In this document: one piece after another, positions 41,007 through 49,645 of the stretch | Numbering within the stretch: position 1 is the stretch's first letter | How the letters are laid out: each line of letters opens with the position of its first letter | Source: DAIMZI01 sp036734025 | GTDB lineage: Bacteria; Pseudomonadota; Alphaproteobacteria; Rhizobiales; Rhodomicrobiaceae | DNA: 64,000 bases | NCBI GenBank assembly: GCA_036734025.1 | Contig: DAIMZI010000002.1 | Coordinates: forward strand, 62,001-126,000 | Reading direction: 5' to 3' | Program-made: the position numbers and the translations under genes | Notes under the pieces: model-generated | The model's database searches: none | Seen by the model: only the letters and a program-made list of their open reading frames with translations | What the model was told of the DNA's origin: nothing

Positions 41007-41876
41007 CTAGGCCGCCCCCCCCGATGGCGGCACGGTATTGCGGCGGATGTAGGCCGGCAGCGCGAAGGCGCCCGTATGAAGCTCGGGCGTATAATAGTCG
41101 GTGCTCATGCCCGAGGCGTCATATCGCTCCTGCAGCGCGGCAAGCGGCAGCGCCCGGCGGGCAGGATCATCACACGCCCAGGTTGCCGAGATCGGTCCGC
41201 CGATGTAAGTCGGCGTGGTCAGCGTGTAGGTCGCGTGGTCGGCGAACAGGCTAGCCATCTTCTTGCTGATATCAAGCAGCAGTTCGCCTTGAGTGAACGG
41301 CAGACCGCTCTGGACCACAAGCACGCCGCCGGGCTTCAGCGCGCGCTTGCAATCGGCGTAGAATTCGCGCGTGAACAGCGCCTTTGCCGGGCCTATCGGA
41401 TCGGTCGAATCGACAATGATGACATCGAAACGATCGGCGGTCTCGGCCACGTATCTGGTGCCGTCGGCGATGACGATTTCCGCGCGCGGGTCTTCAAAGG
41501 CGCCGCGCGACACGAAACCGAGAAAGCGTTTCGACAGATCGATCACGCTCTGGTCGATCTCGCACAGAACCGCATGCTTCACGCTCTTGTGGCGCAGCAC
41601 CTCGCGCAGCACGCCACCATCGCCACCGCCGATGACCAACACCCGTTCCGGCGCCTCGAGCGCGAACAGCGCCATGTGCGCCATCATCTCGTGATAGATG
41701 AATTCGTCACGCTCGGTGAGCTGGATGATCCCATCGAGCATCATCACCCGGCCGAAAAACTCGTTCTCGAACAGGATCAGATGCTGATGCTCGGTCTGGT
41801 TCTCGTAAAAGACGTTGTTGGTATGGAAGGTGAAGCGGAAATGCTTATGAAGGGTTTCGGGCACCCAGCGGCTCAT
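41007..41876 (-). CDS. speE: Spermidine synthase
   Basis: SpeE transfers the aminopropyl group from decarboxylated SAM to putrescine. The 289-residue protein has an N-terminal beta domain with FFGRVMMLDGIIQLTERDEF, then the Rossmann-like domain with LVIGGGDGGVLREVLRH, the acidic CEIDQSV, and the catalytic DSTDPIGPA motif with the proton-abstracting aspartate. It lies 117 bases downstream of speD on the same strand, which makes its substrate. Confidence 0.96.
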   Translation of the reverse strand: MSRWVPETLHKHFRFTFHTNNVFYENQTEHQHLILFENEFFGRVMMLDGIIQLTERDEFIYHEMMAHMALFALEAPERVLVIGGGDGGVLREVLRHKSVKHAVLCEIDQSVIDLSKRFLGFVSRGAFEDPRAEIVIADGTRYVAETADRFDVIIVDSTDPIGPAKALFTREFYADCKRALKPGGVLVVQSGLPFTQGELLLDISKKMASLFADHATYTLTTPTYIGGPISATWACDDPARRALPLAALQERYDASGMSTDYYTPELHTGAFALPAYIRRNTVPPSGGAA

Positions 41877-41993
41877 GGCGGTCTCCGGTGATGGTGCGGA
41901 CGGGGTCTGGTTTGAGGTGCCCCGTGCCGGTCAGATCGGATGGTCCGACCATGCCTGCACGGGACACGCCCCGTTTTTCAGGAAGGTCTGCGT

Positions 41994-42500
41994 TCAGGCA
42001 GCCCTTGCCAGCGCTACGCGGCTGCCGCGCAGATGCTCGATGACCTCCACACGCTCGGGCTTGAAGCCCTCGCGAAGGACGTCGATGGTGGCATGCGGAT
42101 TGGCGTCGCCGCACATGAACACGTCAAGCGCGGCATAGCCGTATTCCGGCCAGCTGTGAATGCTGATATGCGACTCCGCAAGCACAGCCACCCCCGACAC
42201 GCCGCCATTGGGCGTGAAATGGTGCATGTGAATGTGGAGTAACGTGGCGCCCGCCACTTCTACACATCGTCGGAAGATCGCCTCGACATGTTCTATTTCG
42301 TCGAGACGAGATGCATTCATCAACTCAATGATGAGATGCGTTCCAGCGAAACGGACTCCGTTGCGCTCGCAAAAAAAATCGAGCCTTTCGTCATGTGCAC
42401 CATGCACCTGGCGATTGGCATTGCTTTCTTCCGTTTGGGCGGTGCTTGAACCACGATCCAAGTCCATCCCCAATTGGAAGAGGGCGTCATCGTAAGCCAT
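41994..42500 (-). CDS. speD: S-adenosylmethionine decarboxylase proenzyme
   Basis: This pyruvoyl enzyme supplies decarboxylated SAM to the adjacent speE. The 168-residue proenzyme is of the short bacterial class with the self-cleavage site ESHISIHSWPE: cleavage before S110 gives the pyruvoyl group, and H115 and C130 in DVFMCGD are the conserved acid residues. An N-terminal extension of about 30 residues (to RQVHGAHDERL) is longer than in most short members. Confidence 0.94.
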   Translation of the reverse strand: MAYDDALFQLGMDLDRGSSTAQTEESNANRQVHGAHDERLDFFCERNGVRFAGTHLIIELMNASRLDEIEHVEAIFRRCVEVAGATLLHIHMHHFTPNGGVSGVAVLAESHISIHSWPEYGYAALDVFMCGDANPHATIDVLREGFKPERVEVIEHLRGSRVALARAA

Positions 42501-42676
42501 ATGGCGTCCTCCCCAACCAGTAGATGACCGAACACAAAGTGTGAACGAGGCCGGGTTCTGCCTCGCCTGAACTCAATATTCAAGTGAAAAATTTTTGACG
42601 GCCACGAATCTTGCGGCTCGTGGCCCCACGATAACGCGGCTTGCGTGAAATAGGGACGATTTGCCGCGCCATCAAG

Positions 42677-43063
42677 CTAGCGATCGCGGTGCCGGCCCTC
42701 GCGTGCGGCGTTGGCATATTGCAGCGCGACGAGCAGCCCCTTGAATGGCCGCAACATCGCAAGCGGCACCATAACGGCCACAGGGCCCCATATGACGGCA
42801 TGCAGCCAGTAGGGTGGCTGATACATGAGTTCGGTGATCAGCGCGCCACCGGCCACAAGAAAGCCGGCAAACAATATCACGAACACCGCCGGTCCATCGC
42901 CCGCATCGGCGAAGCCGAAATCAAGCCGGCATGACGAACAAGAAGGTGCAAGCTGAAGTAGACCGGCAAACAGCCGGCCGTTACCGCAACGCGGGCAGCG
43001 TCCGCTCAACCCCGCGATCCAGGGCGACACGGCGCGGTCATGCTCCGGCAGCGACAGGGGCAC
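42677..43063 (-). CDS. DUF983 membrane protein
   Basis: The 128-residue product is a DUF983 protein. It has a zinc-ribbon-like N-terminus with two CxxC pairs (GRCPRCGNG and SCSSCRLDF), the GDGPAVFVILFAGF motif and two membrane segments, ending in a basic tail. In alphaproteobacteria DUF983 genes commonly sit in the cytochrome oxidase cluster next to ctaE, as here, so a role in oxidase assembly is likely but not proven. The usual neighbouring surf1 gene is absent; speD comes next. Confidence 0.88.
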   Translation of the reverse strand: MPLSLPEHDRAVSPWIAGLSGRCPRCGNGRLFAGLLQLAPSCSSCRLDFGFADAGDGPAVFVILFAGFLVAGGALITELMYQPPYWLHAVIWGPVAVMVPLAMLRPFKGLLVALQYANAAREGRHRDR

Positions 43064-43148
43064 GCTCCAACCTCATCTTTGCAGGACGCAGGTCTGCAGG
43101 ACACAAGCTTGCACGTCGCGCAGGGCGGCGGCGGACGTCTGTTTCGGA

Positions 43149-44036
43149 TCATCCGCCCCAGACATAGATGCTGGCGAACAGGAACAGCCAGACGACATCG
43201 ACGAAATGCCAGTACCATGCGGCGGCTTCAAAGCCGAAATGGCTTTGCGGCGTGAATTGGCCCGCAAGAGCCCGCGCGAGCACGACGGCGAGAAAGATCG
43301 TGCCGACGATGACATGAAAGCCGTGAAAACCCGTTGCCATGAAGAAGACCGAGCCATAGATGTGGCCGCTAAAGGCGAAATCGGCATGGGTGTATTCATA
43401 GGCCTGCAGCGCCGTGAAGAACATGCCCAGCGCGATGGTCAGCGTGAGCCCCCATATCAGTCCCCTGCGGTCGTTCTGCAACAGCGCGTGATGCGCCCAC
43501 GTGATCGTGGTGCCCGACAACAGCAGCACCAGGGTATTGACGAGCGGCAGCCCGAAGGGATCGAAGGTCGATTCGAAGCGACCGTCCTGGGTGGCGACCG
43601 GAGGCCATTGGCCGCCCGTTATGTTCTGGCGCTCGACAAGCCCGACCATCACGTCGCTGTCGGGCAGCGTCACTGCCGAGGGAAACAGGGCTGCATCGAA
43701 ATAGGCCCAGAACCAGGCCACGAAGAACATCACCTCGGAAGCGATGAACAGGATCATGCCGTAGCGCAGGTGCATCTTGACGACGCGGGTATGCTCGCCC
43801 TTGCGCACCGACTCGTTGAGGACATCGCGCCACCAGCCAATCATGGTCAGGAGTATCCCGCCCATGCCGGCAGCAAAGATCCAAGGGCCCTCCAGACCGA
43901 ACAGGCCGCCCTGACCGGTGCGCATCCAGATGATGGCGCCGATCGCCATGACGAATGCGGAAAGAGCGCCTACCAGTGGCCAGGGGCTCGGGTCCACCAG
44001 GTGATAATCATGATGTTTGCTGTGCGCCTCAGACAT
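43149..44036 (-). CDS. ctaE: Cytochrome c oxidase subunit III
   Basis: Subunit III of the aa3-type oxidase, 295 residues with seven membrane helices. Family motifs include HHDYHLVDPSPWPLVGA at the N-terminus, SEVMFFVAWFWAYFDAALFP, and TGFHGFHVIVGTIFL with the conserved histidines, ending WYWHFVDVVWLFLF. It is a core subunit that stabilises proton uptake in subunit I. It follows ctaG after 89 bases. Confidence 0.96.
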   Translation of the reverse strand: MSEAHSKHHDYHLVDPSPWPLVGALSAFVMAIGAIIWMRTGQGGLFGLEGPWIFAAGMGGILLTMIGWWRDVLNESVRKGEHTRVVKMHLRYGMILFIASEVMFFVAWFWAYFDAALFPSAVTLPDSDVMVGLVERQNITGGQWPPVATQDGRFESTFDPFGLPLVNTLVLLLSGTTITWAHHALLQNDRRGLIWGLTLTIALGMFFTALQAYEYTHADFAFSGHIYGSVFFMATGFHGFHVIVGTIFLAVVLARALAGQFTPQSHFGFEAAAWYWHFVDVVWLFLFASIYVWGG

Positions 44037-44125
44037 CGTCCCTCAGCCTTCTCTCGACAAAACCGTCTGACGCAAGCTTGCGCCTGGCCGGCATCCATTT
44101 GCACGCTGCACACCCGCCACGGGCG

Positions 44126-44743
44126 TTACGCTGGTCCTTCATCACTTCCCGGCCTGCTGCTGGCGCGCGGGCCGGCGTCGGTCGCTCCGTCTTCCACTTT
44201 CGTCGGGAAGAACGTATAAGATAGCGTAATATCCTCTATCGTGCGCGCTATGGGATCGTCCATTATTGCAGGATCGATAAAGAAGCTGACGGGCATGTCA
44301 ACCCGCTGACCGGCTTCGAGCGTCTGCTCGATGAAACAGAAACACTCGACCTTGCTGAAATAGATGCCGACTTCCTCGGGCGTCACGTTGAAAGTGGCGG
44401 TGCCGGTGAGCGTCTTGTCCGAGCGGTTGATGGCCTCATAGAACACCAGCCGGCTTTCGCCGAGCTTGAGTGAAACGCGCGGTTCGACCGACCTGAAGGT
44501 CCAGTCAAGCCCCCGCGAGGTGTTGGCGTCAAAGCGCACGGTGATCTCGCGCTCGAGGATCTGATCGGGTGCGCGCTCGGCGATCTGGGTTGTCCCGCCA
44601 TATCCGGTAACGCGGCAGAACAGGTCATAAAGCGGGACTGCCGCATATGAAAGACCGAGCATCGCCAGCGGCACGATCAGCAGGATGAGTGCCGTGCGCG
44701 TGGTTTGCGGCGTGGCTGTCTGGTCTTTTTCAGGCTTGCTCAT
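44126..44743 (-). CDS. ctaG: Cytochrome c oxidase copper chaperone CtaG (Cox11)
   Basis: CtaG delivers copper to the CuB site of subunit I. The 205-residue protein has one N-terminal membrane anchor (ALILLIVPLAMLGLSYA) followed by VPLYDLFCRVTGYGG with a conserved cysteine. The periplasmic beta domain carries the copper motif KVECFCF. An acidic, serine-rich C-terminal tail follows. It is 18 bases downstream of the small coxF gene. Confidence 0.95.
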   Translation of the reverse strand: MSKPEKDQTATPQTTRTALILLIVPLAMLGLSYAAVPLYDLFCRVTGYGGTTQIAERAPDQILEREITVRFDANTSRGLDWTFRSVEPRVSLKLGESRLVFYEAINRSDKTLTGTATFNVTPEEVGIYFSKVECFCFIEQTLEAGQRVDMPVSFFIDPAIMDDPIARTIEDITLSYTFFPTKVEDGATDAGPRASSRPGSDEGPA

Positions 44744-44761
44744 GGTCGGGTCCGGTGCACA

Positions 44762-44947
44762 TCAAAGCGCGCGGTTGAAGACATTGCTGCCAAGACGAAC
44801 GATTGTCACAAGAAAGAACAGCACGGCAAGGGCGGTGAGACCCAGGCCAAGCGCCAGCGAGCGGGCGCGCTGACGCTTGCGGCGCAGCAGGTCTTCGGCT
44901 TCATCGTGCCGGGCATCGGCTTTCACGATTTCATCCTGCTCATTCAT
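44762..44947 (-). CDS. coxF: Small oxidase-cluster membrane protein CoxF
   Basis: The 61-residue protein has a charged N-terminal half with a RRKRQRARSLALGLG segment and one membrane segment (LTALAVLFFLVTIVRLG). A protein of this size and pattern lies between ctaB and ctaG in many alphaproteobacteria and is usually named CoxF. Its precise role in oxidase assembly is not known to me. Its ATG overlaps the ctaB stop by four bases. Confidence 0.8.
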   Translation of the reverse strand: MNEQDEIVKADARHDEAEDLLRRKRQRARSLALGLGLTALAVLFFLVTIVRLGSNVFNRAL

Positions 44948-45882
44948 CCGATAACTCCCACAAGGCTGGCTGCGCGGTCGAGCATCAAGGCACCGAACAC
45001 CCCGAAGAGATACAGGATCGAATATTTGAACAGGGCGCGGGCGGCGCGCTCGGCGCCGATACCTTCGCGGACACGGTAAACCCTGATGGCGAGCCAGAGG
45101 AAAAACGCGCCGGCGACGCCCGCGACGAGCGCGTAGAACGGCGAGGCGAAACCCATGATCGCCGGTGCAACGCCAAGCGGCGCCAGAACGATGCTGTAGA
45201 GCAGGATCTCGAGGCGCGTACGCGCCTGGCCCGCCACCACGGGCAGCATCGGCACGCCGGCGCGTTCATAGTCGCGGCTGCGGTTGAGCGCCAGCGCCCA
45301 GAAATGCGGCGGCGTCCAGACGAATATGATGGCAAACAACACCAGGCTTTCCGCACTCACCTGCCCCGTTGCGGCTGCCCAGCCGATCATTGGTGGAAAT
45401 GCACCCGCCGCGCCGCCAATCACGATGTTCTGAGGCGTCAGCCGCTTCAGCCACATCGTGTAGATGAAGACGTAATAGAATATCGTCAGCGCCAGAAGTC
45501 CGCCGGCCACCCAGTTGACCATTGTGCCGAGCGATATCACCGATACGACACTCAGGACGATGCCCAGGGTCAGCGCTTCTTCCGGCGCGAGGCGTCTGCG
45601 CGGCAGCGGCCGCTTGGCGGTACGCTGCATCAGCGCATCGATATCGGCGTCGTACCACATGTTGAGCGCACCGCAGGCTCCCGCGCCGAGCGCGATGGCG
45701 AGCAAGGCCGACAGGCCGATCACGGGATGGACGCTGACAGGCGCGAGCATCATGCCGGCAAGCGCGGTGAAGATGGCGAGGGACATCACCCGCGGCTTGA
45801 GCAACAGGAGATAATCGCGCAGCTCCCCGCGGGGAACGCTCATGGTAGGCGCGGTTTGCTGCTCAAGCCCGGATTGCGACAT
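44944..45882 (-). CDS. ctaB: Protoheme IX farnesyltransferase
   Basis: CtaB converts heme B to heme O, a precursor of the heme A of the oxidase. The 312-residue UbiA-family membrane protein has the two Asp-rich prenyl-binding motifs, NMWYDADIDALMQRT near residue 95 and the later NRSRDYERAGVPM, plus LLLKPRVMSLAIFTALAG at the start. It follows ctaD by 97 bases and leads into coxF and ctaG. Confidence 0.96.
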   Translation of the reverse strand: MSQSGLEQQTAPTMSVPRGELRDYLLLLKPRVMSLAIFTALAGMMLAPVSVHPVIGLSALLAIALGAGACGALNMWYDADIDALMQRTAKRPLPRRRLAPEEALTLGIVLSVVSVISLGTMVNWVAGGLLALTIFYYVFIYTMWLKRLTPQNIVIGGAAGAFPPMIGWAAATGQVSAESLVLFAIIFVWTPPHFWALALNRSRDYERAGVPMLPVVAGQARTRLEILLYSIVLAPLGVAPAIMGFASPFYALVAGVAGAFFLWLAIRVYRVREGIGAERAARALFKYSILYLFGVFGALMLDRAASLVGVIG

Positions 45883-45979
45883 GTTCGGCTACCGTCGTTC
45901 TCGTTGGAGTTGAGGATCCCAACCCGTTTGGCGACCCCGCGCGGAAGCGCCCGCGCGAGGCCATAGATGCGAAAAAGTC

Positions 45980-47578
45980 TCAGGTGATCCGTGGCAGCCG
46001 TTCGAACGAGTGATACGGCGGCGGCGAGGACAAGGTCCACTCAAGCGTCGTGGCGCCTTCTCCCCATGGATTGTCCGCAGCACGCTGGCCGCGGATGAAG
46101 GCATGCACCAGGCCGACGAAGAAGATCACCACGCCCAGAATGGCCAGATAGGCGCCTATCGAGGACACGTAATTCCATCCCGCAAAGGCGTCCGGATAAT
46201 CAGCGATGCGCCGCGGCATGCCCTGCAGGCCGAGGAAATGCTGCGGGAAGAAGATCACGTTGACACCGATGAACGTCACCCAGAAATGCAACTTGCCGAT
46301 GGTCTCGGAATAGGTGTAGCCGAACATTTTCGGGAACCAGTAATACCAGCCGGCAAAAATGGCGAACACCGCGCCCAGCGACAGCACATAGTGGAAGTGG
46401 GCGACCACGTAATAAGTGTCGTGCAACTGTCGGTCGATGGCGGAATTGGCCAGCACCACGCCGGTCACGCCGCCAAGCGTGAACAGGAAGATGAAGCCCA
46501 TCGACCAGAGCATGGGCGTGCGAAACTCGATAGACCCACCCCACATGGTGGCGATCCATGAGAATATCTTGATGCCGGTCGGCACCGCGATCACCATAGT
46601 GGCGAAGACGAAATAGGCCTGGGTATCGACGCTCAAACCGGCGGTATACATGTGGTGCGCCCACACCACGAAGCCGACCACGCCAATCGCGACCATGGCG
46701 TAGGCCATACCGAGATAGCCAAAGATCGGCTTGCGCGAGAATGTTGATACGATGTGGCTGATCAGGCCAAAGCCGGGAAGGATCAGCACATACACTTCGG
46801 GATGGCCAAAGAACCAGAACAGATGCTGATAGAGCACCGGATCACCGCCACCTGCGGGATCAAAGAACGTGGTGGCAAAGTTGCGGTCGGTAAGCAGCAT
46901 GGTGATGGCGCCAGCAAGTACCGGCAGCGACAGCAGCAGCAGAAACGCCGTCACCAGGATCGACCAGACGAACAGCGGCATCTTGTGCAACGTCATGCCC
47001 GGCGCGCGCATGTTGAAGATCGTCGTGATGAAGTTGATCGCGCCAAGGATCGAGGATGCACCGGCCAGATGCAGCGACAGGATCATCAGATCCATCGCCG
47101 GCCCCGGATTGCCCGTCGTCGACAAGGGCGGATACATCGTCCAGCCGCCACCAAAGCCGAGCGCACCCGCCGCGCCTTCGACGAAGAGCGACATCAGCAG
47201 CAGCACGAAGGACGCCGGCAGCAGCCAGAACGAAATGTTGTTCATGCGCGGGAACGCCATGTCCGGCGCGCCGATCATCAGCGGCACGAACCAGTTGCCG
47301 AAGCCGCCGATCAGCGCAGGCATGACAACGAAGAAGATCATGATCAGCCCGTGGGCTGTCACATAGACGTTGTAGGTCTGCGGATCGGCGAAGATCTGCA
47401 AGCCCGGCTCCTGCAATTCCATGCGCATTGCGATGGACATCGCGCTGCCGATGACACCGGCGAAAATGGCAAAAATCAGATAGAGTGTGCCGATGTCCTT
47501 GTGGTTCGTCGAGAACAGCCAGCGGCGAATGAAGCCCTGCGGCTTGTCGTGGGATTCGGTAATATCAATTGTCGTCAT
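45980..47578 (-). CDS. ctaD: Cytochrome c oxidase subunit I
   Basis: The catalytic subunit of the aa3-type oxidase, 532 residues with twelve membrane helices. Heme and CuB ligands are visible in TAHGLIMIFFVVMP, the WFFGHPEVYVLILPGFG loop (the crosslinked histidine and tyrosine of A-type oxidases), WAHHMYT, and the late HDTYYVVAHFHYV heme ligand pair. It reduces oxygen to water and pumps protons. It lies 21 bases after ctaC. Confidence 0.98.
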   Translation of the reverse strand: MTTIDITESHDKPQGFIRRWLFSTNHKDIGTLYLIFAIFAGVIGSAMSIAMRMELQEPGLQIFADPQTYNVYVTAHGLIMIFFVVMPALIGGFGNWFVPLMIGAPDMAFPRMNNISFWLLPASFVLLLMSLFVEGAAGALGFGGGWTMYPPLSTTGNPGPAMDLMILSLHLAGASSILGAINFITTIFNMRAPGMTLHKMPLFVWSILVTAFLLLLSLPVLAGAITMLLTDRNFATTFFDPAGGGDPVLYQHLFWFFGHPEVYVLILPGFGLISHIVSTFSRKPIFGYLGMAYAMVAIGVVGFVVWAHHMYTAGLSVDTQAYFVFATMVIAVPTGIKIFSWIATMWGGSIEFRTPMLWSMGFIFLFTLGGVTGVVLANSAIDRQLHDTYYVVAHFHYVLSLGAVFAIFAGWYYWFPKMFGYTYSETIGKLHFWVTFIGVNVIFFPQHFLGLQGMPRRIADYPDAFAGWNYVSSIGAYLAILGVVIFFVGLVHAFIRGQRAADNPWGEGATTLEWTLSSPPPYHSFERLPRIT

Positions 47579-47599
47579 CTCGATTATCCCTTGACTGAA

Positions 47600-48496
47600 T
47601 TATTGCGCCGAAGCGTCGGTTGCGGCGATTTGCGTGTCGGCGCGTGAAAACGGCGTCTGCGAGGCCAGCCGCGTCTCGTCGAGGCGGCCCTTGTCGCGAT
47701 ATTCCGCCTGTGCGGCGCTGACCCACTGGTCGAACTCATCCTGCGAGACGACGCGAACGGCGATCGGCATGTAGGCGTGGCGCGTGCCGCAAAGCTCCGA
47801 ACACTGTCCGTAGAACGTGCCTTCGCGCGTTGCCCTGAACCAGGTGCGTGTCACGCGGCCGGGAATTGCGTCGATCTTCGAGCCGAAGGCGGGCACCGTC
47901 CAGTTGTGCATCACGTCGGCTGCGGTCACGAGCACCTGCACCACCTTGCCCACCGGCACGACAACATCGGCATCCACGGCCAACAGGCGGGGCTGATCTT
48001 CCTTGAGATCACCATCCTCGATCATGAAGGAATCGAAGGTGAAACTGCCATGGTCGAGATATTCATAGCCCCAATACCATTGATATCCAGTGGCCTTGAT
48101 CGTTACATCGGCCTTGGGATAGCTGTGCTGGGCATAAAGGATACGAAACGAGGGTATCGCGATGACGATCAGAATGATGATCGGTACCACCGTCCAGGCC
48201 ACTTCCAGAAGCGTGTTGTGATGCGTCTTGGACGAGGTCGGATTGGCCTTGCGGTTGTAGCGCACACAGACCCATATCAGCAATCCGAGAACAAAGAGCG
48301 TTATCGCGGTAATGATCACCAGCAGAAGATTATGAAAATCAACCATCTGCTCCATGATCGGAGAGGCATATTCCTGCAGTCCCAGCCCCCAGGGCTCAGG
48401 CTGCGCCGCGATTGCCGTCATCGGCGAGATTGCTGATCCCGCAACAGCGCTCAGAATACCGCCAAGCGCCATTTTATAAGAACGCAGTGACATCAT
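47600..48496 (-). CDS. ctaC: Cytochrome c oxidase subunit II
   Basis: Subunit II accepts electrons from cytochrome c at the CuA centre. The 298-residue protein has a signal peptide ending near AIAA (31), two membrane segments (55-78 and 100-118) and a periplasmic cupredoxin domain. CuA ligands are H197, C232, C236, H240 and M243 in VMHNW and CSELCGTRHAYM; the electron entry aromatic patch YQWYW lies at 138-142. A polar C-terminal tail follows. It is the first gene of the oxidase operon. Confidence 0.97.
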   Translation of the reverse strand: MMSLRSYKMALGGILSAVAGSAISPMTAIAAQPEPWGLGLQEYASPIMEQMVDFHNLLLVIITAITLFVLGLLIWVCVRYNRKANPTSSKTHHNTLLEVAWTVVPIIILIVIAIPSFRILYAQHSYPKADVTIKATGYQWYWGYEYLDHGSFTFDSFMIEDGDLKEDQPRLLAVDADVVVPVGKVVQVLVTAADVMHNWTVPAFGSKIDAIPGRVTRTWFRATREGTFYGQCSELCGTRHAYMPIAVRVVSQDEFDQWVSAAQAEYRDKGRLDETRLASQTPFSRADTQIAATDASAQ

Positions 48497-48876
48497 CGCG
48501 TCTCTCCTCTCGGCAAGAGCATTTGCGCGGCACCTGTACGGGCAAATTTGCGCACCTAGAATGATTTGTAACCTTTAGTACAGGGCTGAGCGAGCCTTTG
48601 ACAAGCACACGCGCATTTATGACGCATGCATGCGCGCGCGACACGTGCGCAGCTTCGTGCTGCGATGCGGCATAAGCGCACATTCCGCGGGCAAAGTCAT
48701 CTGCCCGCCCGCCAGGCCCGTCGCATTTGGGCCGCAAGCCTGCTGCATAACCACAGCCATTGACACGCAGGGTGCGCGGGCGCTATCGGGCCTGCAGGAA
48801 TATCCTGCGCTGATCAGAAGATTTCATGCTCAAGTCACAACTTTGCGCCGATACCGGCCTTAAATCAAGGATTGCG
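48497..48876. other. Divergent promoter region of ctaC and ialB
   Basis: This gap of about 380 bases lies between the oxidase operon and the IalB-family gene. It carries a TTGACA at 48598-48603 on the plus strand without a good -10 partner. I see no RNA gene and no reading frame I would call. In-frame codons from 48826 could extend the ialB product. Confidence 0.4.
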
Positions 48877-49443
48877 ATGCTGCCCCATCGTCTTGTGCCC
48901 GCGCGCTATCATGCGTTTCATCCGTCCGCCTTGCTGGCTCGCATGGCGTTGGTCGGTCTGCTGATGGCCGTCGCCGGATCGACTTTCGTCTCATCAGCAA
49001 AGGCACAGTTCAGCGAAAGCGAAGTCCGCTCAACCCACGGCGCATGGCAATTGCGCTGCGGCCGGCCACCCGGCGCCAGTGTGGAGAAATGCGCGCTGGT
49101 CCAAAGCGTGAAAGCGGAAGACCGTCGCAATGTCTCGTTGACGGTGATCTTTCTCAAATCGTTCGATGGCAAGACGCAGATCCTGCGCGTCGTGGCGCCG
49201 CTGGGCGTGTTGTTGCCCACTGGGCTTGGCCTGAAGATCGACGGGGTCGATGTCGGACACGCCAAGTTTCTCAAATGCGGCATGATCGGATGCGTCGCAG
49301 AAGTCGTCGCCGATGAGGCGCTCGTCGCGAAGTTGAGCTCGGGCGATGATGCGATTTTCATCATCTTCCAGTCGCCAGAAGCCGGCATTGGCGTGCCGAT
49401 CGACCTGGCCGGCTTCACCGCCGGGCTTGCAAGCCTCAACTGA
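48877..49443 (+). CDS. Invasion-associated locus B (IalB) family protein
   Basis: The 188-residue secreted protein belongs to the IalB family, which is widespread in alphaproteobacteria. It has a membrane-targeting segment (MALVGLLMAVAGSTFVSSAKA) and then the family pattern HGAWQLRCG, VEKCALVQSVKAED, the RVVAPLGVLLPTGLGLKIDG stretch and FLKCGMIGCVAEVVAD with paired cysteines. The start is uncertain: ATGs at 48826, 48877 and 48943 are in frame, the last giving a compact signal peptide. Despite the family name, a role in host invasion should not be assumed. Confidence 0.88.
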   Translation: MLPHRLVPARYHAFHPSALLARMALVGLLMAVAGSTFVSSAKAQFSESEVRSTHGAWQLRCGRPPGASVEKCALVQSVKAEDRRNVSLTVIFLKSFDGKTQILRVVAPLGVLLPTGLGLKIDGVDVGHAKFLKCGMIGCVAEVVADEALVAKLSSGDDAIFIIFQSPEAGIGVPIDLAGFTAGLASLN

Positions 49444-49645
49444 CCCTGTGAAAAGCCCCGCCTCTCGCCAGGCGTCCTGGCCAGACGCCCGGATTTGTGC
49501 GGTCATACATGACAGCGACGACTTGTAACCGGGCTGAGGCTCGCGCTATATGCTAATAATTGCCCGGTAAACGCTGAAAAAATGATGCCAGATGCGCTGC
49601 CGTGCGGGTTCTGCCAAGCAGCATCAGGCATCGGGGAGCACAATC

